DNA from: a virus
Reading direction: 5' to 3' (one strand)
Virus record (IMG/VR): IMGVR_UViG_3300042111_000485
Span: 1 to 49,135 of that record
Length of the DNA stretch: 49,135 nucleotides
In this document: piece by piece, positions 15,559 to 24,064 of the stretch
Layout of the letters: the number at the start of each line of letters is the position of its first letter
How positions within the stretch are numbered: position 1 is the stretch's first letter
The notes under the pieces: model-generated
What the model was told of the DNA's origin: nothing
The model's input: only the letters and a program-made list of their open reading frames with translations
The model's database searches: none
Made by a program: the position numbers and the translations under genes

Positions 15559-17877
15559 TTAGATGTAACGCACCACGATCCGCGCGTTGGAAGCGGGTGC
15601 AGATGTAAATCGCAATGTCGATCCCGAGTTGGCCAGGATGTAGGCATCCAGCGAGTCCTGGACCACGTAGTTGACGGTTACGATCAGCTTGTGAACGCTG
15701 GAGGCGGCCGTGCTCAAGCCAAAGTCTGTGGCCGATCCATTCCCACTGAACACTTGGGGCGCCACATTGGAGCCACCGGCGGCAGCGGCATAGCCCTGGG
15801 CCTGGTTCATGTAACTCAGCGTCTGGGTGGCAGACGCCGCCGAGGCAGTGGCCGAATTGGCCGACGCCGTGGCACTGTTGCTGGCCGCCGTCGCCGAGCT
15901 CGCGGCATGGCTCGCTTGCTGGCTGGCCGTCACCGCATCGGCAGCGATGGACTGGGCGTAATACTTGGCGGAGTACTCCGCCGCACCAGAGACCGGGCCC
16001 GCCGTCTTGTTGGCCCACTCCTGGGCCGCTGCCGCGCCCGACTGGGCTTCCTTGTCCAGATAGCGAACGCTAATCACCACGCCGCTCGCTGGCGCAGACG
16101 TAAAGCGCAGCGTGGTCGCAGCTGGCGTCGTGTAAGCGTCCAGGGGCGCCTGCGGAACGCCGGCCACCGTGACGAGGATCGCGCCCGGGTAACCCACGGG
16201 CCGGCTGATCGTGAAATCCGTCCTGACGCCGTCGCCCGTGAACACATCGGCCGGGATGACGGTATTGGCCGTGACTGCAGCGGCAGATCCTGCCGCCTGA
16301 CCGGCCCAGTACTTGGCCGAATACCCGGTCCCATCGACGGTGCCCGTGGTCTTTTGCGCCCAGTCCGCCGCCATGGCTGCCTGAGCCTGTGCGGCGATCA
16401 GGGACGCGGCAGCCCCTGTGGCGCTGCTGGAGGCGCTGGCGGCTGAGTTGGCAGCCGCTTGGGCACTGCCCGATGCGTCCGCGACTTTGCTCGACGCGGC
16501 CCAAGCCGAGTTGGAGGCAGCTGCAGCAGAAGTTGCCGCCTGGGCTGCACTGGTGCTGGCGCTGCCCGCTGCCGTCGCCGCAGAACTGGCGCTGGCCGAT
16601 GCATCGGCTGCTTTGCTGACGGCTGTAGCGGCGGATGCCGCAGCCGCAGTGGCCGCGCTGGCCGCGTTGGTGGCAGAGCCAGATGCCGCCGCCGCTTGCG
16701 TGCCGGCGGTGCTGGCCGAGGCAGAGGCGCTGACAGCTGAGGTCGAGGCCTCCGTGGCCTTGGCCGCTGCAGTAGAGGCCGACCCAGCAGAGGCGGCGGC
16801 GCTGCCCGATGCAGACACTGCGGCGCTCGAAGCCGCGGCAACGCTGGCCGATGCCGCCTGTGCGTGATGTTTGGCGGAAAACTCCGTGCTTCCCGAAACC
16901 GCGCCACCGGTCTTGATGGCCCATTCCTGGGCAGCCGCAGCCCCGGACTGCGCTTCCTTGTCCAGATAGCGGGCACTGATCGCCACGCCTGCAGGTGGGG
17001 CAGCGGTAAAACGCAGCGTCGTTGAGGCCGGCACCGAATAGGCATCGATGGGCGCCTGCGGAACGCCGGCGACCGTCACGAGCACGGCGCCCGGGTAGGC
17101 AACGGGATGACTCAGCGTGAAATCGGTCTTCACCCCATCACCGGTAAAGACTTCGGCAGGGATCACCGTGTTGGTGGTCACCACGGCCGCCGAATTGGCC
17201 GCTTGAGCCGCCCAGTATTTGGCGGAGTAAGCAGATCCTTCGACCGGAGCTGCTGTTTTTTGGGCCCAATCGGATGCAAGCTGCGCCTGCCCCTGGGCAG
17301 ATGCAAGCGCGCTTTGGGCTTCTGCGGCCTTGTGGGTGGCGCTCGATGCAGAAGCGGCAGAGGCAGCAGCGCTTTGAGCCGACTCGCTGGCCTTTTGCGC
17401 GGCCGTGGTGGCGGAGGCTTCCGATACCGCAGCCGAGCTGGCTGCGTGGGTGGCGCTGGTTGCGGCGCTCGCCTGCGAGTTCGCCGCTGCGGCTTGACTG
17501 CTGCTGGCCTCGCTGGCTTTGCTCCTGGCCATGACAGCGGATGCTGCGGCGGCGGTGGCAGACGTGGCGGCGCTCAGGGCCGAGTCGTTCGCAGCTGTTG
17601 CCCGGCTGATGGCCGCATCGCTTGAGGCGGATGCGCTGGCAGCAGACTGAGCCGCGTTACTGGCCTGCTGCGTGGCGGTGGCCACCTGCTCGGTCAGCTC
17701 CTGGCGGGATGCGTCAAGCTCCAGGCTTGTTTGCCGAATGACGTGGGCCACCGTTTTCACTGGACCACCCTCGGTGGCCACGGTCATCTGATCGCCCCCA
17801 TGGACGATCTGGTGAAGCAGCTTCGCATCCCCCTCGAGCGTTCCTACCGCCTCATCGAGCCGGGTCTTGAGGGTCAT
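15559..17877 (-). CDS. Long Ala/Ser-rich tail fibre protein
   Basis: A 772-aa side or central fibre. It alternates long Ala/Ser/Thr helical stretches of presumed trimeric coiled coil (about residues 55-200, 340-500, 645-700) with compact beta modules (203-340, 505-642, partial at 708-772). The two full modules share DWAQKT, SAKYWA, TNTVIPAEVFTGDGV-like and YLDKEAQSGAAAAQEWA segments, so they arose by duplication. AAGGAAG precedes the ATG. The fibre ends 12 nt before the Asn-Cys protein, which may cap it. Confidence 0.85.
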   Translation of the reverse strand: MTLKTRLDEAVGTLEGDAKLLHQIVHGGDQMTVATEGGPVKTVAHVIRQTSLELDASRQELTEQVATATQQASNAAQSAASASASSDAAISRATAANDSALSAATSATAAAASAVMARSKASEASSSQAAAANSQASAATSATHAASSAAVSEASATTAAQKASESAQSAAASAASASSATHKAAEAQSALASAQGQAQLASDWAQKTAAPVEGSAYSAKYWAAQAANSAAVVTTNTVIPAEVFTGDGVKTDFTLSHPVAYPGAVLVTVAGVPQAPIDAYSVPASTTLRFTAAPPAGVAISARYLDKEAQSGAAAAQEWAIKTGGAVSGSTEFSAKHHAQAASASVAAASSAAVSASGSAAASAGSASTAAAKATEASTSAVSASASASTAGTQAAAASGSATNAASAATAAAASAATAVSKAADASASASSAATAAGSASTSAAQAATSAAAASNSAWAASSKVADASGSAQAAANSAASASSSATGAAASLIAAQAQAAMAADWAQKTTGTVDGTGYSAKYWAGQAAGSAAAVTANTVIPADVFTGDGVRTDFTISRPVGYPGAILVTVAGVPQAPLDAYTTPAATTLRFTSAPASGVVISVRYLDKEAQSGAAAAQEWANKTAGPVSGAAEYSAKYYAQSIAADAVTASQQASHAASSATAASNSATASANSATASAASATQTLSYMNQAQGYAAAAGGSNVAPQVFSGNGSATDFGLSTAASSVHKLIVTVNYVVQDSLDAYILANSGSTLRFTSAPASNARIVVRYI
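15952..16365 (-). repeat. Fibre module copy 2
   Basis: Codes for residues 505-642 of the long fibre and matches the copy at 16858-17271 closely at both protein and DNA level, indicating an internal duplication. A shorter, more diverged third copy is at the fibre C-terminus. Confidence 0.7.
16858..17271 (-). repeat. Fibre module copy 1
   Basis: Codes for residues 203-340 of the long fibre, the first of two near-identical beta modules that separate Ala/Ser helical stretches. Confidence 0.7.
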
Positions 17878-17939
17878 GTCTTCTTCCTTTTTGGAATCTC
17901 TGGCCTGGGTTCGCCTTGGCTGCGCGTGACCTTCCTTGG

Positions 17940-18449
17940 CTACCAGTAGTCCGTGGCGGCCAAGGACTCATGCAGCCAGGCATGCAAGCGAGTGCCGATG
18001 TCGATCGCTGCAGGCCCGAGCGCTGCCGCCACTTGCGTTTCATCCGCTGACAGGCGGGGTAAGTCCTGAACTTCCAGTTGGGCCTTGACCTGCCAACGGC
18101 CACCGGCAAGAAGCTCGCTGTCCCAAGCGTCGGCGAAACGGGCCTGCACCAACTGAACACCCAATCCTGCGGTCAGCGGCATGGCAAACCAGGCCACGCC
18201 TTGGTTCAGCTGGTGAAACCACCAGGCATCAAACACCGCAAAGGCCTCTGGGCTAAAGCGCCACTGAGCCTGTACCTTGTAGATAAGGGCTTGGGAGCGC
18301 AGCCGCACGCGGGCAGCGCCAGCTTCGAGCTCGGTTCTCAAGGTGTTGGGCTGCGCCGAAAGCGCATAGCCGTCGACCCGGGGCAAGGGCAAGGTGTCCG
18401 GCCAAATGGCCAGGTTCGCGCTGGGGAGACTGGACGCCCCCGTACTCAT
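17940..18449 (-). CDS. Minor tail protein, unknown family
   Basis: A 169-aa protein between tape measure and fibre genes, overlapping the tape-measure stop by 4 nt (ATGA). The aromatic segment FSPEAFAVFDAWWFHQLNQG and WFAMPLTAG recall distal-tail minor proteins that occupy this place in other siphoviruses. I assign it by position; no catalytic motif is visible. Confidence 0.65.
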   Translation of the reverse strand: MSTGASSLPSANLAIWPDTLPLPRVDGYALSAQPNTLRTELEAGAARVRLRSQALIYKVQAQWRFSPEAFAVFDAWWFHQLNQGVAWFAMPLTAGLGVQLVQARFADAWDSELLAGGRWQVKAQLEVQDLPRLSADETQVAAALGPAAIDIGTRLHAWLHESLAATDYW

Positions 18450-21088
18450 CGGTACACCCCCGCCGCCGGATTGAGACCATAGCGACGCTCAAGCGTCGGA
18501 GCCAGGCCACTGCCGATGGCGATGGAGCGGGACAGGTAGGCTTCGATTTTTTCGACGATCACATCCAGCCGGGTGCTTCCATCGGCTTGTTGTTGCTCTT
18601 CCACCCGAGTCTGGATGCCGGGCGCCCGGTTGATGACATTGACCTGGACGTTGACAGCAGGCCGACCGGCGGCGCCTCCAGTCACTCCCCCCAACGCACG
18701 AAGCTGCCCCGGCGTAAAAACGGCCTCTCCTTCTCGCGCAATGATGGGCACCTCGCCCGCCACCAAGCCGCCCGTGTGAAAGCGCCTGGCCCGGGCAAAG
18801 TGGGCTGCGCTGACCTGCCGGCCGGGCAGTGAATCACTACCCAACACGCCGCCGGTGTGGGCCACATGGGCGTTGATGTCAACGAGATCGCCAGAGCCCA
18901 AGGGAAAGTCCGAAGTTGCAGCCGGACTCAATGTAGGGGTCAACAACCCTGCGGCCCAGTTGGCCAGCGGCAAAGTGATGGCCCGCTGGATCTGGATGCG
19001 CACCAGGTCCGCGATGATGGAGTCGGCCAAGCTTTTGAAGTCGAGCTTGCCGGTCATCACAAAGCGCGTGAGCGCATCTTCCATGGAGCGAAAGGCGTTG
19101 ACCGTGACCTGCTGGGCGCGCTTGGCGGCATGGGTCGCATCGTCGATGTAAGAGCGCAGAGCCGACTTGGTGCCGTACTCGAAGCTGCGCTGGTAATCGG
19201 CGTTCGCCCTGACCAACTCTTGGGCGATGGGCAGCTGACGGGCCAAGGCGTCGTTGATGGCGTCTAAGGTCTGCGCCCGCAGGCCGGCGTCTTCGATCTG
19301 GTGGGCTTCCTTGCGCGCGGTGGTAGCGGCTTTTTCCAGATCGGTGCGCGCTTGCAAGGCGGCGCGCTCGGTCTCCGTCAGATCCAGCATCTGGCGCTGC
19401 AGCTGCAGGGCTTCGATGCGTTGTCGGTTGCTGCCGATCAGGCCTTCGGTGATCTTGCGGGAGGCCGCTTCATCTTTTTCAAAGGCATCAAAGGCTTTGT
19501 TGGCCTCCTTCTGACGCTCAATGGCTTCGAGCACCTGGATGTAACGCTCAGCCTCTGCTGCCACGCCCTTGTAGCCCTTGGCCTCGATCTGCAAGGCCCG
19601 GGCACGCAGCTCGGCAGCCTCACCCTCCTGGGTGCGGGTCAGGCGCAGGCGCAGCTGGTTCATGAAGGCTTCGCCTTCATTCACCTTCTCGGCAGCGCTT
19701 GGCTTTTGAAAGCCCGCAAGGTCCAGTTCCGACCGAGGCTTGCGCGGCAGCGTCGGCAAGAACTTGTCGTAGATGGCCTGCACTTGCCTGGCCTGGGCTT
19801 CGGTGTCGAGCACGAACTTTTGGCCCATGATGCGTATCGTGCGGCGCTGCTCGTCGAAGAAATGGGTCACCCGGTCGACATAACCCGGGTTCTGGTTGAT
19901 GTTGAAGAGCCGGTCGTTGGCGGCGCGCACATAGTCATCCCGCGCGTCCTGAAGCTTCGCGATCTCCGCATCGATGACCTTGGGGTCGAACCCCATGGAC
20001 TTCATCGAGCGCAGCAAATCGGTCTTCAACCAGGTCTCGATGTCCTTGCCTACGACCGACAGGCTGTCCAAGGGCTGCGCGATCACCCGCTTGGCCAGCA
20101 CGGCCGACTCGGCGATGAAGGCCAGACCCGAGGCGACGGACTCCAGAAATGAAAGCGTCGCCTCCCGGTTGGATGTGATGCGCTGCAGCTCGTTGCTGAA
20201 ACTTCCCGTTTCGCTCTGCGCCAGGATCACCTGCTCGGTGAAGTCGGCGAGTATCGGGATGACGGCAGCACCGATCTGGCGCTGCACGCCTTCAAAGATG
20301 GCTGACAGGCGCGTGAGGTTGTCGTTGAAGGCCTCCGAAGCCCGCGCCACGTCCTCAGACATGACCAGGCCCAGGCGCTTTGCTTCTTCCATCAGCGCCG
20401 CAATGCCTTCGCGTCCTTGGTTCAGGAACGGGATGATGGCTAGGCCCTCTTTGCCAAAGAGCTTGACCGCCAGAGCCGCCTTGTCCGCGCCATCGGGCAT
20501 GGCCGAGAACTTGTCGGCCAGATCCAGCAGCACCTGCTCGGTCGGGCGGATCTGCCCATGCACATCGGTGGCTGAGACCCCCAGCGCTTTCAAGGCGGCA
20601 CTGCCCTCTTCGCCGTTGACCTGGGCATCGAACATGGCCACCGAGAGCTTTTGCAGCGCCTTGGTCAGGCCTTCGGTGCTGACATCCGACAGTTTGGCGG
20701 CGTAGTCCAGGGCGGTGATCGCCTCGACCGAGACGCCAGTTTTTTGCGAGAACTTGAAGAACTCATCGCCCACGCGCGCCACGGGCATGACCAGGGCCGT
20801 GATACCCACACCCAGGGCGGCGACACTGGCCCCGGCGATGAGCCCCGCGGGACCGAGCTTGCCCAGCACCGAGCCCAGCAGCCCCAAGCGCTCGGTCGCA
20901 GCTTCCAGTTGGAACTTGGCATCGTTGGCGGCGCTGGACAGAAGCTTCAGTCCACTGGATGCAGGGGTCGCGGCCGCTTCGATCTTTTTGAGCGCGCGCT
21001 CCCCCTTCTCACCGAGCTCGGACAGCTCAGCCTTGACCTTGCCGCCGTCGACGACGGACAGGCGAATGGAGAGCTTGCGTTCGGCCAT
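18446..21088 (-). CDS. Tape measure protein
   Basis: An 880-aa tail-length ruler. The N-terminus is typical (RKLSIRLSVVDGGKVKAELS), followed by a hydrophobic stretch (about residues 80-105, GPAGLIAGASVAALGVGITA), a segment with the GVSVEAITALDYAAKLS motif of lambda-type tape measures, and long helical Gln/Glu/Arg-rich stretches. The C-terminal part (AMEDALTRFVMTGKLDFKSL) matches the lambda H C-terminal domain. It follows the G/GT chaperone genes as expected, but a TacAT pair on the opposite strand has been inserted between them. Confidence 0.92.
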   Translation of the reverse strand: MAERKLSIRLSVVDGGKVKAELSELGEKGERALKKIEAAATPASSGLKLLSSAANDAKFQLEAATERLGLLGSVLGKLGPAGLIAGASVAALGVGITALVMPVARVGDEFFKFSQKTGVSVEAITALDYAAKLSDVSTEGLTKALQKLSVAMFDAQVNGEEGSAALKALGVSATDVHGQIRPTEQVLLDLADKFSAMPDGADKAALAVKLFGKEGLAIIPFLNQGREGIAALMEEAKRLGLVMSEDVARASEAFNDNLTRLSAIFEGVQRQIGAAVIPILADFTEQVILAQSETGSFSNELQRITSNREATLSFLESVASGLAFIAESAVLAKRVIAQPLDSLSVVGKDIETWLKTDLLRSMKSMGFDPKVIDAEIAKLQDARDDYVRAANDRLFNINQNPGYVDRVTHFFDEQRRTIRIMGQKFVLDTEAQARQVQAIYDKFLPTLPRKPRSELDLAGFQKPSAAEKVNEGEAFMNQLRLRLTRTQEGEAAELRARALQIEAKGYKGVAAEAERYIQVLEAIERQKEANKAFDAFEKDEAASRKITEGLIGSNRQRIEALQLQRQMLDLTETERAALQARTDLEKAATTARKEAHQIEDAGLRAQTLDAINDALARQLPIAQELVRANADYQRSFEYGTKSALRSYIDDATHAAKRAQQVTVNAFRSMEDALTRFVMTGKLDFKSLADSIIADLVRIQIQRAITLPLANWAAGLLTPTLSPAATSDFPLGSGDLVDINAHVAHTGGVLGSDSLPGRQVSAAHFARARRFHTGGLVAGEVPIIAREGEAVFTPGQLRALGGVTGGAAGRPAVNVQVNVINRAPGIQTRVEEQQQADGSTRLDVIVEKIEAYLSRSIAIGSGLAPTLERRYGLNPAAGVYR

Positions 21089-21114
21089 GGATGTTCTGCC
21101 TCATCTAGGATGTG

Positions 21115-21165
21115 TTGACATCAGCTACACACTGAGCCCATAATTCGTGTATCTAATGCATACAC
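21115..21165 (+). promoter_or_regulatory. Promoter and operator palindromes of the TacAT-like pair
   Basis: TTGACA (21115-21120) and CATAAT (21139-21144), spaced 18 nt, form a good sigma70 promoter. A palindrome GTGTAT-N7-ATACAC (21147-21165) lies just downstream, at the likely start site, and a looser TGTGT...ACACA repeat covers the -35 region. These are probable binding sites for the ribbon-helix-helix antitoxin, giving autorepression. Confidence 0.65.
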
Positions 21166-21176
21166 AGGAGGTCGCC

Positions 21177-21449
21177 ATGCGTGACGCCGCCATCAACCTC
21201 AGAGCCCTGCCCGAGCAGCGCGACCTCATCGACCAGGCCGCATCGGCCTTGGGCAAGAACCGCTCGGACTTCATGCTGGAGGCCGCCTGCGAGCGCGCCC
21301 TGTCGGTGCTGCTGGATCAGGTGTTTTTCCGGCTGGACGCCGACAAGTTCGAGCAGTTCGCAGCTCTGCTCGATGCCCCGCCCCAACCCAATGCAGGATT
21401 GGAGCGGCTCATGGCCGTCAAGGCACCTTGGGATGCAAACGCTGCATGA
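21177..21449 (+). CDS. TacA-like antitoxin (DUF1778, ribbon-helix-helix)
   Basis: A 90-aa antitoxin of the DUF1778/TacA family that neutralises an acetyltransferase toxin and represses its own promoter. The RHH is seen in AAINLRALPEQRDLIDQAAS and GKNRSDFMLEAACERA. A neutralising C-terminal tail follows (FRLDADKFEQFAALLDAPPQ). The ATG at 21177 has AGGAGG five bases upstream, which decides the start over earlier in-frame ATGs. It overlaps the toxin gene by 4 nt. Confidence 0.88.
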   Translation: MRDAAINLRALPEQRDLIDQAASALGKNRSDFMLEAACERALSVLLDQVFFRLDADKFEQFAALLDAPPQPNAGLERLMAVKAPWDANAA

Positions 21450-21943
21450 GCCCCAAGCTCTTGCCGCCACAGCCGCTGGCTGCTGAGCATCGACTGGAGG
21501 GCTTTTCCTGCGGGGAATCAACGCTCGATGAGTGGCTGCGCCGTCGGGCGCTGATCAATCAAACCAGCGGCGCGAGCCGCACCTTTGTGGTGACCGACGA
21601 GGCGCAGCAGGTGCTCTCCTACTACGCGCTGGCTGCGGGCGCCGTGACGCACCAGGAATCACCGGGCAGCATTCGCCGCAACATGCCCGACCCTGTGCCT
21701 GTGATGGTCCTGGCCCGTTTGGCGGTTGACCAACGCGTGCAGGGGCGGCAAGTGGGTGGCACCATGCTCAAAGATGCCCTGCAACGCGCCGTGTCCGTGG
21801 CGCACAACATCGGTGTACGCGCCCTGCTGGTACACGCCCTCAACGATCGGGCCCGTCAGTTTTACAGCCACTACGGCTTTGTGCCATCACCGGCCAACCC
21901 CATGACGCTGATGCTGCCCCTGCATGGCAAGCAGGCGCATTGA
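21446..21943 (+). CDS. TacT-like GNAT toxin
   Basis: A 165-aa GNAT acetyltransferase; family members acetylate the amino group of charged aminoacyl-tRNAs and stop translation. The acetyl-CoA loop is in RLAVDQRVQGRQVGGTML, and the C-terminal ARQFYSHYGFVPSP contains the conserved Tyr. FSCGESTLDEWLRRRA is the usual N-terminal family motif. It is coupled to the antitoxin by ATGA. The pair lies antisense to the late operon, between the GT and tape-measure genes, as an independently controlled accessory cassette. Confidence 0.88.
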   Translation: MSPKLLPPQPLAAEHRLEGFSCGESTLDEWLRRRALINQTSGASRTFVVTDEAQQVLSYYALAAGAVTHQESPGSIRRNMPDPVPVMVLARLAVDQRVQGRQVGGTMLKDALQRAVSVAHNIGVRALLVHALNDRARQFYSHYGFVPSPANPMTLMLPLHGKQAH

Positions 21944-22002
21944 TGGATTGATTGGTTGATTTGCTGGAAAGCGCGGAGATTGCGAACAAGCCAGCCCGTC
22001 GG

Positions 22003-22218
22003 TCAATCCTCCGTGGCTATTCCTGACATCAGGCCCGCCTCGACCGCTGGGAACAGATCGATCGCGGTGGCCCTGTCCAGCCCGTTGCTCTCGCAGGCCA
22101 GCATCCACGCGTTCAGATCCAGCCCGACCACGCGGCCCTGGGCCATGCGCAACTGGCTGGCGCAGACGTCAATCGCACTGGCGGCTTGCCACCCGTCCAG
22201 GCTTTGGGGAGCGTTCAT
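22003..22218 (-). CDS. T-like part of tail chaperone GT
   Basis: A 71-aa segment (MNAPQSLDGW to GLMSGIATED) with helical character. It has an ATG, but no good ribosome site; the open -1 frame upstream means it is more likely expressed as the C-terminal part of the GT fusion than alone. Position between G and the tape measure is canonical for siphoviruses. Confidence 0.6.
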   Translation of the reverse strand: MNAPQSLDGWQAASAIDVCASQLRMAQGRVVGLDLNAWMLACESNGLDRATAIDLFPAVEAGLMSGIATED

Positions 22219-22652
22219 GGTGTATGGGCACTCAAGACACGGTTCAGGACAAGCACTGCAATAGCTCGGCCCGCCACCGAAGTGCCAGGCGGTGCGGGCC
22301 TTCAGGCGTTTTTTTCTGCATCCAGGGCGTAGAGGCCGGCCAGGTACTCGCGCTCGAAAGCATCGGCCAGCAGCCAGTGCTCCATCAGGGCAGCCACGCC
22401 CTGGGGAGTGACGGCCGCGGGTTTGCCTTTGTCGTCGGCCACACCTTCCCAGGCCAAGACAGCCAACTTGGCAAGCTCGGTGATGAGGGTGGCGGTGCGC
22501 TCGCCGGCAGCCGCCGTGTCGGTACCGGCCACTTTGGAGGCAGCATGGCGCGCGGCCATGACGAGCGCGGTGGTGGCGGGACGCACCTGCAGGCGCACGC
22601 CTGCAGCCAGCGTGATCCAGTGCGGCTCACGCGGAAGGTTCAGTTTGATCAT
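22003..22652 (-). CDS. Tail assembly chaperone G-GT fusion by -1 frameshift
   Basis: Predicted 216-aa fusion made by a -1 shift at the A-AAA-AAC heptamer (22308-22314) near the end of the G-like gene. After the shift the frame stays open through 30 codons and runs directly into the frame of the 71-aa T-like ORF (22003-22218), as in lambda G/GT. The linking segment contains a Cys cluster CSACPEPCLEC (CxxC-x3-CxxC), absent from the unshifted product. G and GT chaperones load tail tube subunits around the tape measure and are not in the mature virion. Confidence 0.75.
22302..22652 (-). CDS. Tail assembly chaperone (G-like)
   Basis: A 116-aa chaperone following the tail tube gene. MIKLNLPREPHWITLAAGVR begins a fold seen in G-type chaperones; the end is YALDAEKNA, where the slippery heptamer lies just before the stop. 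The ATG at 22652 has GAGG upstream. In the same family, a few percent of ribosomes shift frame to make the longer GT. Confidence 0.8.
   Translation of the reverse strand: MIKLNLPREPHWITLAAGVRLQVRPATTALVMAARHAASKVAGTDTAAAGERTATLITELAKLAVLAWEGVADDKGKPAAVTPQGVAALMEHWLLADAFEREYLAGLYALDAEKNA
22308..22314 (-). promoter_or_regulatory. -1 ribosomal frameshift site
   Basis: The heptamer A-AAA-AAC is in the correct phase (0-frame codons GAA AAA AAC GCC TGA) and two codons before the stop. This is one of the most efficient bacterial -1 slippery sequences. No obvious strong pseudoknot was worked out downstream, although the following 60 nt are GC-rich. Confidence 0.75.
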
Positions 22653-22669
22653 GAGAGACCTCGGAGTAA

Positions 22670-23608
22670 TCAGTAGGCGGTGACGTCGTTCACCAGCTCG
22701 ACGGTCAACATGCGCGCCACACCGGCGGCCTTGGCGGCTTGCCACTCGAAGGTGGCCTGGATACCGCCGGGGCCGGAGATGGACAGCTTGGGCTTGGGGA
22801 GGTAAACCTCGTGCGCGATGAAGGTCAGGCGCCGATCGGCGTCGATGGCGTAGCCGAAGGTCAGCTCCAGCGGCGTGTTGTTGGTGGCAGCATCGATCAG
22901 CGTCGTGTCGGCAAAGCGCACCTCGAGGTTGCCGGTGAGGCTGGCCACTGTGGGATCGGCGCCGTCGATCTTGCCGTCCGAGCGGATGGTCTCGATGCGC
23001 TCCAGGTTGTTGGAATAGGTCAGCTGCGCCGACACCACGTTGCCCAGCGCCGCCCCGCCTTGTTTGATAGAGCCTTGGAACTGGTTGAAACGGATCAAAT
23101 CTCGCGTGGCGGGTGTGGCGTCGAGCGTGGCGGCCTGCTTGGCCTCGCCCTGGGCGATCAAACCCACCGTGGTATTGGCCGCGCCAGATCGCGCAAAGCC
23201 CACCTGCAGGCTGTTTACCATCACGCCCGAGGCCACAAACCAGGCCGGGATGTCCGGCAGGCCTGTCTCGAGCGTCAGGCTGGGCAGGCTGGGTTTGCCG
23301 GAGGTGAAGGTGTGCGTGACCACGCCAGCACCACTGGTGCTGGCATCGCCCAGCAGGGCTTTGAGCCAGATGCCGATGTTGCGCACATCAATGGGTACGA
23401 CGATGTCGCCCTCGACCTTGATCACGTCGCGGATCGGGGCACTGGGGTCACGCCCCAGGCCGATCAAGTCGTTGGCAATGAGCCCTTGCTCGGAGCCCAG
23501 GGTGGTGGAGACAAAGGGCAGCTTCCAGTGGTCGCCCACTGGGTGGCTGCCGTAGGTGGTCTCGAACGCGGCCAAGAGGCTGGCGTTGGCGCCATAGGCA
23601 CGGGCCAT
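22670..23608 (-). CDS. Major tail tube protein
   Basis: A 312-aa tail tube subunit. The start ARAYGANASLLAAFETTYG and the C-terminal GPGGIQATFEWQAAKAAG fit the phage tail tube family of lambda V-like or related siphoviruses. It precedes the G-like chaperone by 17 nt. A strong GGAGAAACC sequence lies before the ATG. Confidence 0.85.
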   Translation of the reverse strand: MARAYGANASLLAAFETTYGSHPVGDHWKLPFVSTTLGSEQGLIANDLIGLGRDPSAPIRDVIKVEGDIVVPIDVRNIGIWLKALLGDASTSGAGVVTHTFTSGKPSLPSLTLETGLPDIPAWFVASGVMVNSLQVGFARSGAANTTVGLIAQGEAKQAATLDATPATRDLIRFNQFQGSIKQGGAALGNVVSAQLTYSNNLERIETIRSDGKIDGADPTVASLTGNLEVRFADTTLIDAATNNTPLELTFGYAIDADRRLTFIAHEVYLPKPKLSISGPGGIQATFEWQAAKAAGVARMLTVELVNDVTAY

Positions 23609-23632
23609 GAGGTTTCTCCTTCGGGATGGGTT

Positions 23633-24064
23633 TCAGTTCAGCGGACCCGAGCTGCTGTAGTGCAGGACCACGGGCAGCAAGCAGGCCTTGATGCCGCTGC
23701 TGCCCTCGGCCGCCAGCTCGTCGAACCTGGGCGGGCCGATCTCGGCGTACTCGATGACGCCACCCAGGGTCCGGTCGGCCTCGATCAGGGCGGATAGCTC
23801 TACCAACAGAGCGTCCATGCGGGCATCGCGCGCACTCCCATCCGGGTCAGCCACGAACAATTCGATGGCCACCTGGTGCTGCCAGTGGTAGGTCAGTGGG
23901 GAAAGCGACACCTCGGGTTCGCCCATCTCGCCGTCACGCAAGATGGCCATGGCATGGTCCGAGACTCGCTCGGGCAAGGCGGAGTTGCGTTTGACGGTGG
24001 CGCCGAGGGACAAGTGGCCAAGCAGTACAAACAAAGCGCCGATGGCGTTTTCGCGTTGACTCAT
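23633..24064 (-). CDS. Tail terminator protein (gpU-like position)
   Basis: A 143-aa protein (MSQRENAIGALFVLLGHLSL to HYSSSGPLN). The small alpha/beta make-up and the position between the DUF6441 gene and the tail tube gene fit a tail terminator that caps the tube and joins it to the head. The ATG at 24064 overlaps the stop of the upstream gene by 4 nt, which fixes the start against a much longer open frame. Confidence 0.72.
   Translation of the reverse strand: MSQRENAIGALFVLLGHLSLGATVKRNSALPERVSDHAMAILRDGEMGEPEVSLSPLTYHWQHQVAIELFVADPDGSARDARMDALLVELSALIEADRTLGGVIEYAEIGPPRFDELAAEGSSGIKACLLPVVLHYSSSGPLN

Noticed and set aside
14362-16446. Long open frame on the plus strand opposite the tail and cassette genes.
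   Set aside because: It is a shadow of the Ala/Ser and GC-rich minus-strand genes; the real genes are coupled, have ribosome sites and recognisable domains.
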